Below, piece by piece: positions 35,167-43,997 of a DNA stretch of 64,000 nucleotides. Below the pieces are notes generated by a model, which was given only the letters and a program-made list of their open reading frames with translations, was not told the origin of the DNA and searched no databases. The stretch is from the NCBI RefSeq assembly GCF_000377665.1, contig NZ_KB898655.1, positions 79,830 to 143,829 of the forward strand, given 5' to 3'. The stretch is from Vreelandella zhanjiangensis DSM 21076. GTDB lineage: Bacteria; Pseudomonadota; Gammaproteobacteria; Pseudomonadales; Halomonadaceae. The first letter of the stretch is position 1. Every line of letters starts with the position of its first letter. The position numbers and the translations under genes are program-made.

Positions 35167-37506
35167 TCAGTTAAATAGACGACGGATGCCTTCACGAAGT
35201 TCCTGACCGGCACCTTCGCCAAGGCGCTCATCTATTTTGTCCAAAGAGCCTTCTACACGCTCTTCCAGCTCGTCTGCCACGCGATTACCGGCTTCATTAC
35301 GCAGCAGGTCAACCACAGCGGTTTGAAAGGCGGAGCGGTCGAAGCGGCACCACTCATTGGTGGCACCGCCAAGATGGCCTTCGCAGCGTACCGGTAGCGG
35401 CAACTGTTCCAAACGTGGATTCACCTTGCATGCGGCGTCAGCGGTATCTACCAAGCGCGCGTTAGCACGGGTATCGAAGTTCAGGCTGTTAAAATCGAGT
35501 TCGCCCTCTCCGTTCACATCAATTCCCGGAAGCTTGATCAGCAGATTATCACTGGTCACCACGCCATTGCGTACCAGGAACGTCGCGTCGAAGCGCTCAA
35601 AACGCGTGTCGGTATGCCAATCACGCAGCGTGCCTTCGCCTTCCAGCTGGGCCACCAGTTCACACATCTGCTGAGAAATATTGATATCTAAAATAGCGCC
35701 TTCATTAAGACGGGCATTGAGCTGCCCATTAAGGTTGCTGGTTAACGCTTCACGGCTGTTACCCCGTGAGGTCAGCTCACCATCCAGATGCAGGCGCCCT
35801 CTTAGCGGTGAAGGATCCTCATCGTTGCTGATGGCTTCGATGAGTGACGCCATTTGTACGTTGTTAACGGTGGGAGAAAGCGCCCATTCCATCACTCGCT
35901 CACGGGCATTCAGCTGCCCCGTGGCATTAAGCTCTCCACCATAGAACTGAGACTCAAAAGACGTTAGCTCTTGAAGACCGTCTTCACCACTCAGCTGCAG
36001 GCGAGTGTTATTGAAGGTCAGGCCGCCCATTAAAAGGGTCTTAACGCTTAGATCACCATCAAGTGACAATTCACTCAACCAAGCTTGGGGCAGCAAGGTG
36101 TTCGTGTTTTGAGCAAACGCTTTGCGCAGCAAGCCCGAACTGGCCTGCTGGGCGGTCGTGGGGCCAGGAAGATAACGGTCGATGTCTAGCTGATCGCCTT
36201 CTAGGTCAAACGCTACCTGCGAGCCATCCAGAGCAGCCGATACCTGCCCCGTAAAGGTACTGTCGTCGACAACCAAAGACAGGCTGGATAACGACACTTG
36301 CTCTGCATTGCCCTCAATGGGGCTGGTCATGGCAATATCGCTAAGGGCGGCTTCGCTGGTGGTATTAAGCTCAATGCCTGTACGGGTCAGCCAGGGACGC
36401 AGTGTAAAGGGCGCGGCCGTAATCTGCCCACGGTACTGGGGCGCATCGAACATCTGCTCGATATTAAGATGGCCGCTCATGCGCAGCCCGTCAGGCCCGG
36501 TGAGCTGGAAATCTTTCAACTGCGCCGTTTGCGCCTGCCAGTTGCTTTCCAGGCCAAAGGCTAGCGCCAGCGCCAGGCTACCCTGCCATTTTTCTGCATT
36601 CTGCAGGCCTGCCTCTAAAACGCCTTCGCTAACGCTTAGCTGCTTCTCATCCATGCGGGAAATAATTTCAGCGGCTTTTAAGCTAAGCCGCTGCGGCTCA
36701 CCCTCTGCCCCCATACGCGTCTGGGTATTTAACCGAGTATTTTCCAGCACCACACGGTCTTCAGCCAGCTGGAGGCGCATACGTGTTTCAAGATCGATAT
36801 CGCTGGTGAGTTCAGGCGGGCGCTCCAGCGCTTCGGCATCCAGGCGGTTATGCTTGGTCAGGGTAAACATGGTCTTTAACGGGAAAGGGCTTACCGGATT
36901 GACGTTGCTACCTGAAACATTAAGCGACTGAAGGCGCCACAGTGCTTGGCTTTGGACATCGCGGAAGCGAATATCGGCGTTTCTGACTTCGACACTGGCA
37001 ATATTCAGCACCACCGACAGGCTGCCCGCATCGGCGTGCGGCCCGGCGCTAGCCGGGGCCAGCATCGTTTCTGCCGTTTCGTCGCCGCTTTCAGCCAGAC
37101 GCTCAAGCAGCGGCTCCCAGTTCCCTTCCCCTTCGGCGTCCCGCTCCAGGTTCAAGCGCATGCCATCCAGCGTCAGGCCATCAATGGCAATTTCCCCACG
37201 CAGCAGCGGCGCAAAGGCAACGCTTACTTCAGCACGGTTGATGGCTGCAAATGAGGTGTCCTCTTCAGGCTGGTTTGGAAGCCAAGCGCGAGCTTGCTCC
37301 ACGCTCACCCCAATACGCGGGTAGAATGACCAAGTGATCGGCCCCTCAAGCGCCAGATGCAGTCCGGTGTGTTCTTCCACCACGGATGTCAGACGCGGCT
37401 TGAAGTCTTCGGGATCCAGAAAGGTGGTGACATAGACCACCGCTGCCACTGCCACAATGCCGAGAATACCGACAGCGGCCAGCAAAATACGTAATAACTG
37501 TTTCAT
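35167..37506 (-). CDS. asmA: AsmA family protein
   Basis: A 779-residue envelope protein of the AsmA family, long beta-rich proteins anchored in the inner membrane and implicated in phospholipid transport to the outer membrane. One N-terminal membrane segment (LLAAVGILGIVAVAAVVYV) precedes FLDPEDFKPRLTSVVEEHTGL, the standard AsmA opening. The C-terminal AsmA_2-type region includes ILDINISQQMCELVAQLEGEG. The start has GAGG upstream. The mobile island begins within the roughly 70 bp before this gene, so its native promoter may have been displaced. Confidence 0.9.
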   Translation of the reverse strand: MKQLLRILLAAVGILGIVAVAAVVYVTTFLDPEDFKPRLTSVVEEHTGLHLALEGPITWSFYPRIGVSVEQARAWLPNQPEEDTSFAAINRAEVSVAFAPLLRGEIAIDGLTLDGMRLNLERDAEGEGNWEPLLERLAESGDETAETMLAPASAGPHADAGSLSVVLNIASVEVRNADIRFRDVQSQALWRLQSLNVSGSNVNPVSPFPLKTMFTLTKHNRLDAEALERPPELTSDIDLETRMRLQLAEDRVVLENTRLNTQTRMGAEGEPQRLSLKAAEIISRMDEKQLSVSEGVLEAGLQNAEKWQGSLALALAFGLESNWQAQTAQLKDFQLTGPDGLRMSGHLNIEQMFDAPQYRGQITAAPFTLRPWLTRTGIELNTTSEAALSDIAMTSPIEGNAEQVSLSSLSLVVDDSTFTGQVSAALDGSQVAFDLEGDQLDIDRYLPGPTTAQQASSGLLRKAFAQNTNTLLPQAWLSELSLDGDLSVKTLLMGGLTFNNTRLQLSGEDGLQELTSFESQFYGGELNATGQLNARERVMEWALSPTVNNVQMASLIEAISNDEDPSPLRGRLHLDGELTSRGNSREALTSNLNGQLNARLNEGAILDINISQQMCELVAQLEGEGTLRDWHTDTRFERFDATFLVRNGVVTSDNLLIKLPGIDVNGEGELDFNSLNFDTRANARLVDTADAACKVNPRLEQLPLPVRCEGHLGGATNEWCRFDRSAFQTAVVDLLRNEAGNRVADELEERVEGSLDKIDERLGEGAGQELREGIRRLFN

Positions 37507-37528
37507 TTGATTACCTCACCCTGTAACA

Positions 37529-37540
37529 TGTTATATAACA
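37529..37540. repeat. Perfect 12-bp palindrome at the left edge of the island
   Basis: TGTTATATAACA lies 23 bp upstream of asmA and about 40 bp after the small HTH gene. It could be a recombinase site or an operator; nothing else identifies it. Confidence 0.35.
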
Positions 37541-37580
37541 TAAGGCATTGATTCCTTTAATAAATTAATAAGTAACAGTT

Positions 37581-38012
37581 TTAGGGTTTTTTTGAGGGAA
37601 AACCGACTACTTTTTCGTTCTCTACGATAGCTCTCAGACGCTGGTTTTCGGCTATCAGTGAGGCCATTTCAGAAGCCATGTCTCGATTAAGTTCGCGGGC
37701 TTGACGGTACTCTATTCTGAGTTCGGTATACTTGGCCCTCAACTCTTTAAGCTCGTTATTCTTTTCGTCCCGTTGTGTCCGAACAACCTTGTTTCCTGCC
37801 TCCCGAATACGCTCTGCAAGGCCAGGATGATTGTTGTGAATGGTTGCTCGGCTGACCCCAGCTTCCTCAGCCACGGACTGTATGCTGAGCTTACGCCCCG
37901 GCTCGATAATTTTTGGTCGACCTTTCTCTATACGCACAATTGCTTGGCGTATGGCCTTTGCGGTTAATCCGCTCCGCGTAGTGGGCTGGGAGGTGTCTTG
38001 AGATTTCGACAT
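37581..38012 (-). CDS. Small HTH/coiled-coil protein, TnpC-like (DUF6262-like)
   Basis: A 143-residue protein. Residues about 17-75 form a TetR/resolvase-like helix-turn-helix (LSIQSVAEEAGVSRATIHNN), followed by a long coiled coil (about 75-135, RAKYTELRIEYRQARELNRD). This resembles TnpC of Tn554-type elements, an accessory that helps the recombinases. It sits alone at the island end opposite the recombinases, whereas in Tn554 all three tnp genes are adjacent. Function is inferred from resemblance and context. Confidence 0.6.
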   Translation of the reverse strand: MSKSQDTSQPTTRSGLTAKAIRQAIVRIEKGRPKIIEPGRKLSIQSVAEEAGVSRATIHNNHPGLAERIREAGNKVVRTQRDEKNNELKELRAKYTELRIEYRQARELNRDMASEMASLIAENQRLRAIVENEKVVGFPSKKP

Positions 38013-38485
38013 CCGCTAAATGCTCTCCAGTTGCCCAAATGTCACTTCCTATCAACTGAGGCGACATAATGATTGAAAGTAATTCTGGCAGAATACACGT
38101 ACACAAACGATCTGCCGTATCGACCGTGTAATTTACCTTTTCTGAACCCAAACATCACACACTGTCCGACCGCACAAACGCTTATTTTATTGATTCCGCC
38201 TTTCAATGCTCGTTTCGCAGTCGATTCTGATTCATAGAAATGCTGTTCAGTTCTACTGATGCGCGCTCTATTTGCTTCCCCCTCTACCACTTCACCTTAG
38301 CGTCGTCAGTTCTCCTGGGGCGATCATGGGCTTTCGTATGTCTGATGACCACCTTTTGCTTTTGACTTTCTCGGATGTTAATCAATAGTCATGGCCCATT
38401 ACGCTTCAAAGATCATAGAAGTAGGCCAAAAGGTTAGCTTTTCGAAGCTTCAAGATTGACTAGATATCAGGAAAGGAAGTCTTGT
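38013..38485. other. Gap inside the island without a confident gene
   Basis: About 470 bases. A minus-strand frame at 38042-38290 could start at a GTG and encode 82 residues, but it has no recognisable domain or ribosome-binding site. No repeats stand out. Confidence 0.4.
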
Positions 38486-39865
38486 TTATATTAACGACAA
38501 GAGATACTGCCGGTAGTACTGTGAAAAGCTCAGCGTTAGCAATGAGGGCTCGTTAACTTGCAGCTCGCTCTTGCCGTTCTGATCTGATGTGGACAGGGAA
38601 TGATCTTTATTTTCTGTTTCGCTTATGGTATTGCCATTAGCGTGCTCAGCATGTGATTTGGTCAGACGGTCATGAAGTTTTTTTGCCTGCAGCGTCGATT
38701 GATCTTCCGGAAGATCATTCGCGATTCTTTGCGAGTATTTACGCAGGGTAGGCTCAGCGATCACATAGAGCCAAGCCTCTTTGTCTTCAGTGCCCATCTT
38801 TCTCAGAATGCGGCCTAAAACCTGTCTATAGTGGAGTTCGGTGCGAATGCGACTGAGGTAGCAGCAGACACTTAGGCGCTGGATATCAGTACCTTCAGAA
38901 ATCATGCTCACCGCGACGATCCAGCTGGTGTTGTCATGTCGAAATCGGTCGATTAACTGTTGTGCTTTAGGCGTTTTACTGGTGACCACGACATAGCTTT
39001 GATGTTTGGCACGCAGTATTTCAGCAATCTGGTGAGCATGCTCAATATCAGTTGCCACCACTAGCCCTCCCGCTTCAGGGGTGGCTTGTCTGACTGCTTT
39101 GAGCTGGTTAATACCTATATCCAAAACTGCATTGAGGATGCCGTCATGGCGCAATAGATCTTCGTAGCTAACAGGTGACTCACTCAACAGTTGGGAGAAG
39201 CATGAAAATCCTCGAACAGACTCACTGTTCTCTTTTTCTTCGACGAGCCTGATTAAAGGGTTATCAATTAGCGTAATCCGTGGGGCTTTACAAACGCCAT
39301 CGTTCACAGCGCGTTGAAGGTCATACCGAAAATCACAGATCAGCCTCCCCTCTGGATCAGAATATCGTGCTAAAGCGATGGGAAGATCATCAGAACGCCA
39401 AGGGGTTCCAGACAGGCCGAGGGTATAGGACGCTTGATCCTGAATATTCCGAATGATCTGCTGGCCCCACGTATTACTGAGGAGAGGATCGTGGCCAGCG
39501 CAGTGATGAATTTCGTCGAAGATAGCTAACGTGCGAGACTCTTTAAAAATATTCCAAAAATCATCCGGCTGGTACTCCATGGCCTGGTAGGTGTAAGCAG
39601 CTCCCACGGATGCAATGATGTTTCCAAACCGTTGCTGCAAGACAGCGGAAAAAGTGCGCTGCATACCTGCAACCACTTCACGCGTAGGAGCAAAACAGAT
39701 GACGAAGTCGATGAGCTGCTCGTCGAGTAGCCACTTAGCTAATTCAGCAGCAAAACGTGTTTTTCCACTAGCAGGGGTTGCCTGGACGAAAAAATCACGG
39801 CGACTCAGATAGTGTGACTTGGCCTGCTCTAAACACTCCGCTTGCCACTTCCGCAGCCCTGTCAT
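38486..39865 (-). CDS. DEAD/DEAH-box superfamily 2 helicase
   Basis: A 459-residue SF2 helicase-like ATPase. Motif I is QATPASGKTRFAAEL near residue 28, motif II DEIHH near 115, motif III LGLSGTPWR near 154, and motif VI YRQVLGRILRK near 350, with the two RecA-like domains between them. The 70 C-terminal residues are polar and low in complexity. No nuclease or methylase domain is fused. Its ATG overlaps the stop of the gene before it (ATGA), so the two are coupled. Restriction-like or phage-defence activity is inferred from context. Confidence 0.85.
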   Translation of the reverse strand: MTGLRKWQAECLEQAKSHYLSRRDFFVQATPASGKTRFAAELAKWLLDEQLIDFVICFAPTREVVAGMQRTFSAVLQQRFGNIIASVGAAYTYQAMEYQPDDFWNIFKESRTLAIFDEIHHCAGHDPLLSNTWGQQIIRNIQDQASYTLGLSGTPWRSDDLPIALARYSDPEGRLICDFRYDLQRAVNDGVCKAPRITLIDNPLIRLVEEKENSESVRGFSCFSQLLSESPVSYEDLLRHDGILNAVLDIGINQLKAVRQATPEAGGLVVATDIEHAHQIAEILRAKHQSYVVVTSKTPKAQQLIDRFRHDNTSWIVAVSMISEGTDIQRLSVCCYLSRIRTELHYRQVLGRILRKMGTEDKEAWLYVIAEPTLRKYSQRIANDLPEDQSTLQAKKLHDRLTKSHAEHANGNTISETENKDHSLSTSDQNGKSELQVNEPSLLTLSFSQYYRQYLLSLI

Positions 39866-40473
39866 GATGCTTTGAGTCGGCTTAAAGCCTTTTCTAAAGC
39901 ACTCACATGCCCTAAAAGTCGTGAGCTGCGCTCATGAGCATTCAGGTAGTCAATCGAAAGACTACTTTTAAGCTCTGGATGGTCACTCATAATCTCTTGA
40001 AATGCTTCTACTTCCCCTAAAGACTCCAAAAATCGGCTTTGCGCCTCGTTTAACTTTTTTTCCAATACCGTTTGGCTACCGGCAGTCGCCTTATCTTCTC
40101 GCCTGTTCTCTGCGCTAGCTGACTGGCTCTCCTCATTGAGGATCGGTTCTTTACGTGTTTGAGGGTGAGTACGTTGGAGCCAGGCGGCAAAGTCATCTTC
40201 ATCAGAACCAATATCAGTTTCTTTCAGCATAGAACTCACATGGTACTTCTGGCCGCGGCTCTTTATCTCACTGTCCTTCTCTACAAATTGGGCCTTAATT
40301 AACTTTCTAACGCGCTCATAAATAAAGCGACGCAGAGGTGCTTTATTTACTGGGTTTACTTCGTATCGCTCAATGTACTGATCCCGAAGGCTTTGAACGC
40401 AGAATGTTGCATTTTCTGGCTTCAGTAAGAGGTCAATTATTCGCCTATCTATGCTCGGGAGGTTACGGGACAT
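39862..40473 (-). CDS. Winged-helix-like protein of unknown function, partner of the helicase
   Basis: A 203-residue protein. The N-terminal 90 residues look like a winged helix (SIDRRIIDLLLKPENATFCV, RRFIYERVRKLIKAQFVEKD). A disordered acidic/polar linker follows, then a helical C-terminus (LNEAQSRFLESLGEVEAF). I take MSRNLPSID as start because the longer frame reaches into the divergent XRE gene; an alternative ATG lies four codons upstream. It is translationally coupled to the helicase and divergent from an XRE regulator. No family is recognised with confidence. Confidence 0.6.
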   Translation of the reverse strand: MSRNLPSIDRRIIDLLLKPENATFCVQSLRDQYIERYEVNPVNKAPLRRFIYERVRKLIKAQFVEKDSEIKSRGQKYHVSSMLKETDIGSDEDDFAAWLQRTHPQTRKEPILNEESQSASAENRREDKATAGSQTVLEKKLNEAQSRFLESLGEVEAFQEIMSDHPELKSSLSIDYLNAHERSSRLLGHVSALEKALSRLKAS

Positions 40474-40509
40474 GGGTATGGGCATCAAAAGATTGAAAAT
40501 ACGGATTAT

Positions 40510-40521
40510 AAGCCGTGGCTT
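40510..40521. promoter_or_regulatory. Inverted repeat in the XRE/helicase divergent promoter
   Basis: AAGCC-GT-GGCTT is a perfect palindrome, extendable with mismatches, midway between the two divergent starts. It is a plausible operator for the adjacent XRE protein. Confidence 0.4.
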
Positions 40522-40552
40522 GATAGGCCGCAACGCTCGATAGTCCTGCCTC

Positions 40553-40834
40553 ATGAGCAATGAGGCAAATATGGAAGAGCTAGCAATCTCTTTGGGAAGG
40601 GCTATTAGGGAAATGCGTCGAGCGAATGGCTTTTCGCAGGATGGCTTTGCGCTAGCTGCTGGCATAGATCGTAGTTACATGGGAAGAATTGAGCGTGGTG
40701 AAGTGAGTATTACGCTAGATAAGCTTTACAGGCTTGCAGCCGTACTAGGGTGTGAACCCGCAGAATTGCTTCCTTCAATCAGTTCTGGCCGGTTGCAATC
40801 TCCCCCCAGAAAAGTCAAAACTAAGCTTCAGTAA
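40553..40834 (+). CDS. XRE-family transcriptional regulator
   Basis: A 93-residue single-domain Cro/CI-type regulator: LGRAIREMRRANGFSQDGFALAAGIDRSYMGRIERGEVSITL is a textbook helix-turn-helix, ending VLGCEPAELLPS. It resembles restriction-modification controller proteins in size and layout. It is divergent from the helicase pair, and a palindrome lies between them. A second possible start lies six codons downstream. Likely role: timing or repression of the helicase module and itself. Confidence 0.85.
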   Translation: MSNEANMEELAISLGRAIREMRRANGFSQDGFALAAGIDRSYMGRIERGEVSITLDKLYRLAAVLGCEPAELLPSISSGRLQSPPRKVKTKLQ

Positions 40835-41268
40835 AAAAGTAGCCATTTGAGGTTGCCACCGAGGGTTGGCAAGAAAACTGTTTCGCAATAAAAACTTTTC
40901 CTCTATTTGTAGCGCAACCGAAGATTGATATATTGCTACGATTCCTCACACATGCTTGGTTGCTTAATTCATGTGCATCTTTCAGCAGTTAGGCCTCAGA
41001 ACGATTCACGACAATATTTGAAGTTAGAGTAGCTCAGAACTCATCGTTGTTATTTAAACGGAAAAACATCCGTTTGGCATCGGGAAGGTCAATCTTAGCG
41101 AGTACTTGCCAGCTGTAGCCTTCACTTCCCTGTACCAGTTCCTGCCCAACCGCACAGCAGCCTTGATTACCAACAGAACACAGACCAGCTCCCCTAAGTC
41201 GTACAGTGGGAATAATGCTCTCCTTTACGAATATGACAAAAGCACACATTACAAAGCATAGGCTCACA
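40835..41268. other. Intergenic stretch between the XRE gene and the EndoU-like gene
   Basis: About 430 bases. An imperfect inverted repeat (TTGCCACC/GGTTGGCAA, 40853-40872) follows the XRE gene. A minus-strand frame (41034-41267) ends in a protein-like tail (WQVLAKIDLPDAKRMFF), which could be a gene remnant, but it is not secure enough to call. Confidence 0.4.
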
Positions 41269-43230
41269 ATGCCCCATAATTATCCCATGCGCTTCGGAAA
41301 GCATGGAACGTACGAACTAACCGAGTTGGCCTTCAAACATATCCTGGCTGGCGAAACTGCTGTTCGGCCAATCAATGCGCTCGGAGTGCGCTCTGTTGAA
41401 GTGGTTCTCTCTGGTGGGCTCCACACTTGGGAAGGTTGGGAAGAATTCTTAAAACAGCATACTGGGGTGGTACATCTACTGGAGTACGATACAGATCGGC
41501 ACGACGACTGGTTCTTCGCCCGAGAGCTTCAGAATGGGGTTATCACGCTGAAGATTCCCCGGAAGATGTTTACTGGCGATGCAGCGAGCATCACTATGAA
41601 GCCCGATACGCATTACCGATCAGGGTATCTATGGAAGACGCTATACCCACTGGGATACTCAGAAGGCGACATCATTGATGTCATCAATGAAGCGCTCGAT
41701 AACCTGGATCAAGAAGACTCTACACATCCGACGACAGAACGGTCAGCGGGTGTACTCTACGGCTACGCACGATTGAGTGATCCTCTTAAGACCATAAAAC
41801 TACGCATACAGGTGAGAGGGAATCAAATTCAATCGGCCTTCCCCGCTTGGGAACAGCCTTCGACAGGGAACAATGGCAAGCCCTATTCGCACTGGCACTC
41901 GATCAATTTCAATTTAGCGGGATCAACTGTATATAACGAACAATACACAAAGCCCTGGGGATCTGTATTTCCAGAAAATCACTTTAGCATGCCTGAGCTG
42001 CTGAAGCTCACACCAGCCTTTATTTTATGCAGACCTCGGCGCGATTCGGCAATAGGTATAGACAGCTGGCGTGAAACACGTGAGACCGAACTGATGGCAA
42101 TGGCACCCTCAATGACGTCTGACGAACTTCAAAGCATCGAAACATACTTACGCAACTATGTTTGTAGTAAAGATCCATACAGCGTACAGGAGAACCTTTA
42201 CCTTCATTTCGCAGACGAAATTCGCTGTACTGACCAGATCTTCAACGCAGCACAAGTGATTGAAAATATTGCTGAATGTGTACAAGTGCTGACCCATAGT
42301 GACTTACAGCATCGCACCAGGCGAGGAATGGACGCCATGATACGATTCCTCGGAATGGCCGTGGTACATACTGGAGGGCTCTGCTCATTGATGTTTAAGA
42401 GAGTTCTTGGTGAGTTTGTAGAAGCTGCTATCGGGCATCACAACGAGAGTTCACTTCGCGAATTTTTCGCCGCTCTGGCAGTATCACCATGCCGCGCAGC
42501 ACTATACACAGAGTTTGATCTCAATCCGTTCGTCAAGACAAACGATGAGATGGGTTGGTGCGTAATCGGTTCTCCAAAGGTAGACATAGAACTGAAGCCG
42601 GAACACCTCTATGAGTTCATTGCCTTGAATCTTGGAGAAAACTACTTAGTTCTATTAACAAAAGATCAGCGACTGGCTATCGCACGAGAATTTTTCCCAC
42701 GACCCGGACAGCAAGCAATGGTGACCGATGCCATGTCATTCCTTTCTGGCACCGACTTCCAGTTCTTCATGCCTGCACGCTTGGAGCCCTCCTGGTTTAC
42801 AGGGAAGTCTTTGCCGACCGAAGAAGACCTGGTCACAGTAGCAAGAGACTACAGCAGAATGCTGGTGTTATACCGACAACGTATAGTGATGGAAGATCCC
42901 GATGCGTATAAAGCTGACATCGAGTATGGGAATGCAGGGAGCATGGAATTTTTTAATCTCATTCGCCAGAAGCACAAGCGTCAGTTCGTCTTCTCAATGC
43001 ACCAGCACATGCTTACTGAGCTGGTCGACTACGCTATTAGCGTCGGCCAAAAGAAGTTGAAGGCTAAGGTGGAGCACACACTCAACCATCTTTCCAAAGA
43101 AACCGTCCCAATGCCGAAGCCGGTTCCCGACTACATAATGGAAGGACGCGATATACCTAATCCGTTTACAGGCGACACTGATGACTTAGTTCGATTGATA
43201 TTTGGTCACTCCTCGTCGGCAACAGAATAA
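41269..43230 (+). CDS. Large protein with an EndoU-nuclease-like N-terminal domain; unknown C-terminal region
   Basis: A 653-residue protein not recognised as a whole. Residues about 20-195 follow the bacterial EndoU order: an AFKHILAGE helix with His24; GGLH at 49-52 (His52); a strand with NGVITLKIP near 89; LWKTLYPLGYSEGDIIDVIN at 121-140; then GVLYGYA near 161 and IQSAFPAW near 187. EndoU enzymes cleave RNA and occur mostly as secreted polymorphic toxins. Here there is no signal peptide or toxin-delivery domain, and about 450 further residues without known motifs follow. The start MPHNYPMRFG is preferred over an ATG 21 codons earlier; neither has a strong ribosome-binding site. Confidence 0.5.
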   Translation: MPHNYPMRFGKHGTYELTELAFKHILAGETAVRPINALGVRSVEVVLSGGLHTWEGWEEFLKQHTGVVHLLEYDTDRHDDWFFARELQNGVITLKIPRKMFTGDAASITMKPDTHYRSGYLWKTLYPLGYSEGDIIDVINEALDNLDQEDSTHPTTERSAGVLYGYARLSDPLKTIKLRIQVRGNQIQSAFPAWEQPSTGNNGKPYSHWHSINFNLAGSTVYNEQYTKPWGSVFPENHFSMPELLKLTPAFILCRPRRDSAIGIDSWRETRETELMAMAPSMTSDELQSIETYLRNYVCSKDPYSVQENLYLHFADEIRCTDQIFNAAQVIENIAECVQVLTHSDLQHRTRRGMDAMIRFLGMAVVHTGGLCSLMFKRVLGEFVEAAIGHHNESSLREFFAALAVSPCRAALYTEFDLNPFVKTNDEMGWCVIGSPKVDIELKPEHLYEFIALNLGENYLVLLTKDQRLAIAREFFPRPGQQAMVTDAMSFLSGTDFQFFMPARLEPSWFTGKSLPTEEDLVTVARDYSRMLVLYRQRIVMEDPDAYKADIEYGNAGSMEFFNLIRQKHKRQFVFSMHQHMLTELVDYAISVGQKKLKAKVEHTLNHLSKETVPMPKPVPDYIMEGRDIPNPFTGDTDDLVRLIFGHSSSATE

Positions 43231-43328
43231 AATGAGTTTACGGAAAAAACGGCTTTCACCGAAAGAAAGTATGCATCACCGATGCCGACACTCGTTACAG
43301 ACTGCCATTTGTGGCCGATTTGGTTGGC

Positions 43329-43997
43329 CTAAGGCCATGCAAGAAGCGTATGAGCAATTTCTATTGTATGCCCCCGCACGCACAAGTGCGTAGTGTGGAA
43401 ACGCAGCGGCTGGCTATCTTTAATCGGAGCCTCTCGTTCAGATTGAAGTCGGATTGCAGCGGAGCGAGATGCCATAGCGCGCTTCAACCCGCGGCGAGCC
43501 CGCTCAGTTCGGGCGTTCATAACATATCCCAACATCATGGCCGCAGGGAGGCCATTCGAATACTGTCCAGAGATAAAGCGCATAAGGCCCTCGTCGACGT
43601 ACTCACCGACGAGCCCCCTCATCCCGTTCTCATAGGGGACGTTCAGCCGCTTACACTCACATGCAAGATAGACGTCTTCGTCATCACCTATCGTCAGTGC
43701 GAAATCGATATTACTCGACATCGACACATTTCCGTCGTCGTCCTCAACAAGGAGTGTGTATTGATAAATAATTCGGCCGGGGAGCGACTTTGTTCGGATC
43801 AATGATTGAACAAGATGCTCAGTGATGTGATCCTCATGAGTCATCTCGTTCTTTTTTGCTTGAAGCGGTGCTATACAGACAGGCCATGCAGCCTCCACGG
43901 CCTCAGCAACCTGCTCTTCTAGCCCCCGAAAATGGGGAAGCCATTCGTCCAAATCACCAGTCAGCATGCACATCACCACCATGGCTGTGGCGCGCAA
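43329..43997 (-). CDS. Putative PD-(D/E)xK nuclease-like protein, partner of the methyltransferase
   Basis: A 222-residue soluble protein. SSNIDFALTIGDDEDVYLACECKRLN near residue 95 has the D...(E)xK spacing of a PD-(D/E)xK active site. The N-terminal helical region (LEEQVAEAVEAAWPV) and C-terminal part are unassigned. Its first 44 bases overlap the end of the Eco57I-type methyltransferase gene in another frame, so the two are co-expressed. It is the likely restriction or effector subunit, inferred from motif and gene order. Start is uncertain; a start a few codons downstream (MCMLTGD) is possible. Confidence 0.6.
   Translation of the reverse strand: MRATAMVVMCMLTGDLDEWLPHFRGLEEQVAEAVEAAWPVCIAPLQAKKNEMTHEDHITEHLVQSLIRTKSLPGRIIYQYTLLVEDDDGNVSMSSNIDFALTIGDDEDVYLACECKRLNVPYENGMRGLVGEYVDEGLMRFISGQYSNGLPAAMMLGYVMNARTERARRGLKRAMASRSAAIRLQSEREAPIKDSQPLRFHTTHLCVRGHTIEIAHTLLAWP

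Noticed and set aside
38042..38290. 82-codon minus-strand frame in the island gap
   Set aside because: GTG start without ribosome-binding site, no recognisable domain; kept only as a remark in the gap entry.
41034..41267. 77-codon minus-strand frame between XRE and EndoU-like genes
   Set aside because: The C-terminal part looks protein-like, but the frame overlaps the probable promoter of the next gene and has no family match; possibly a remnant.
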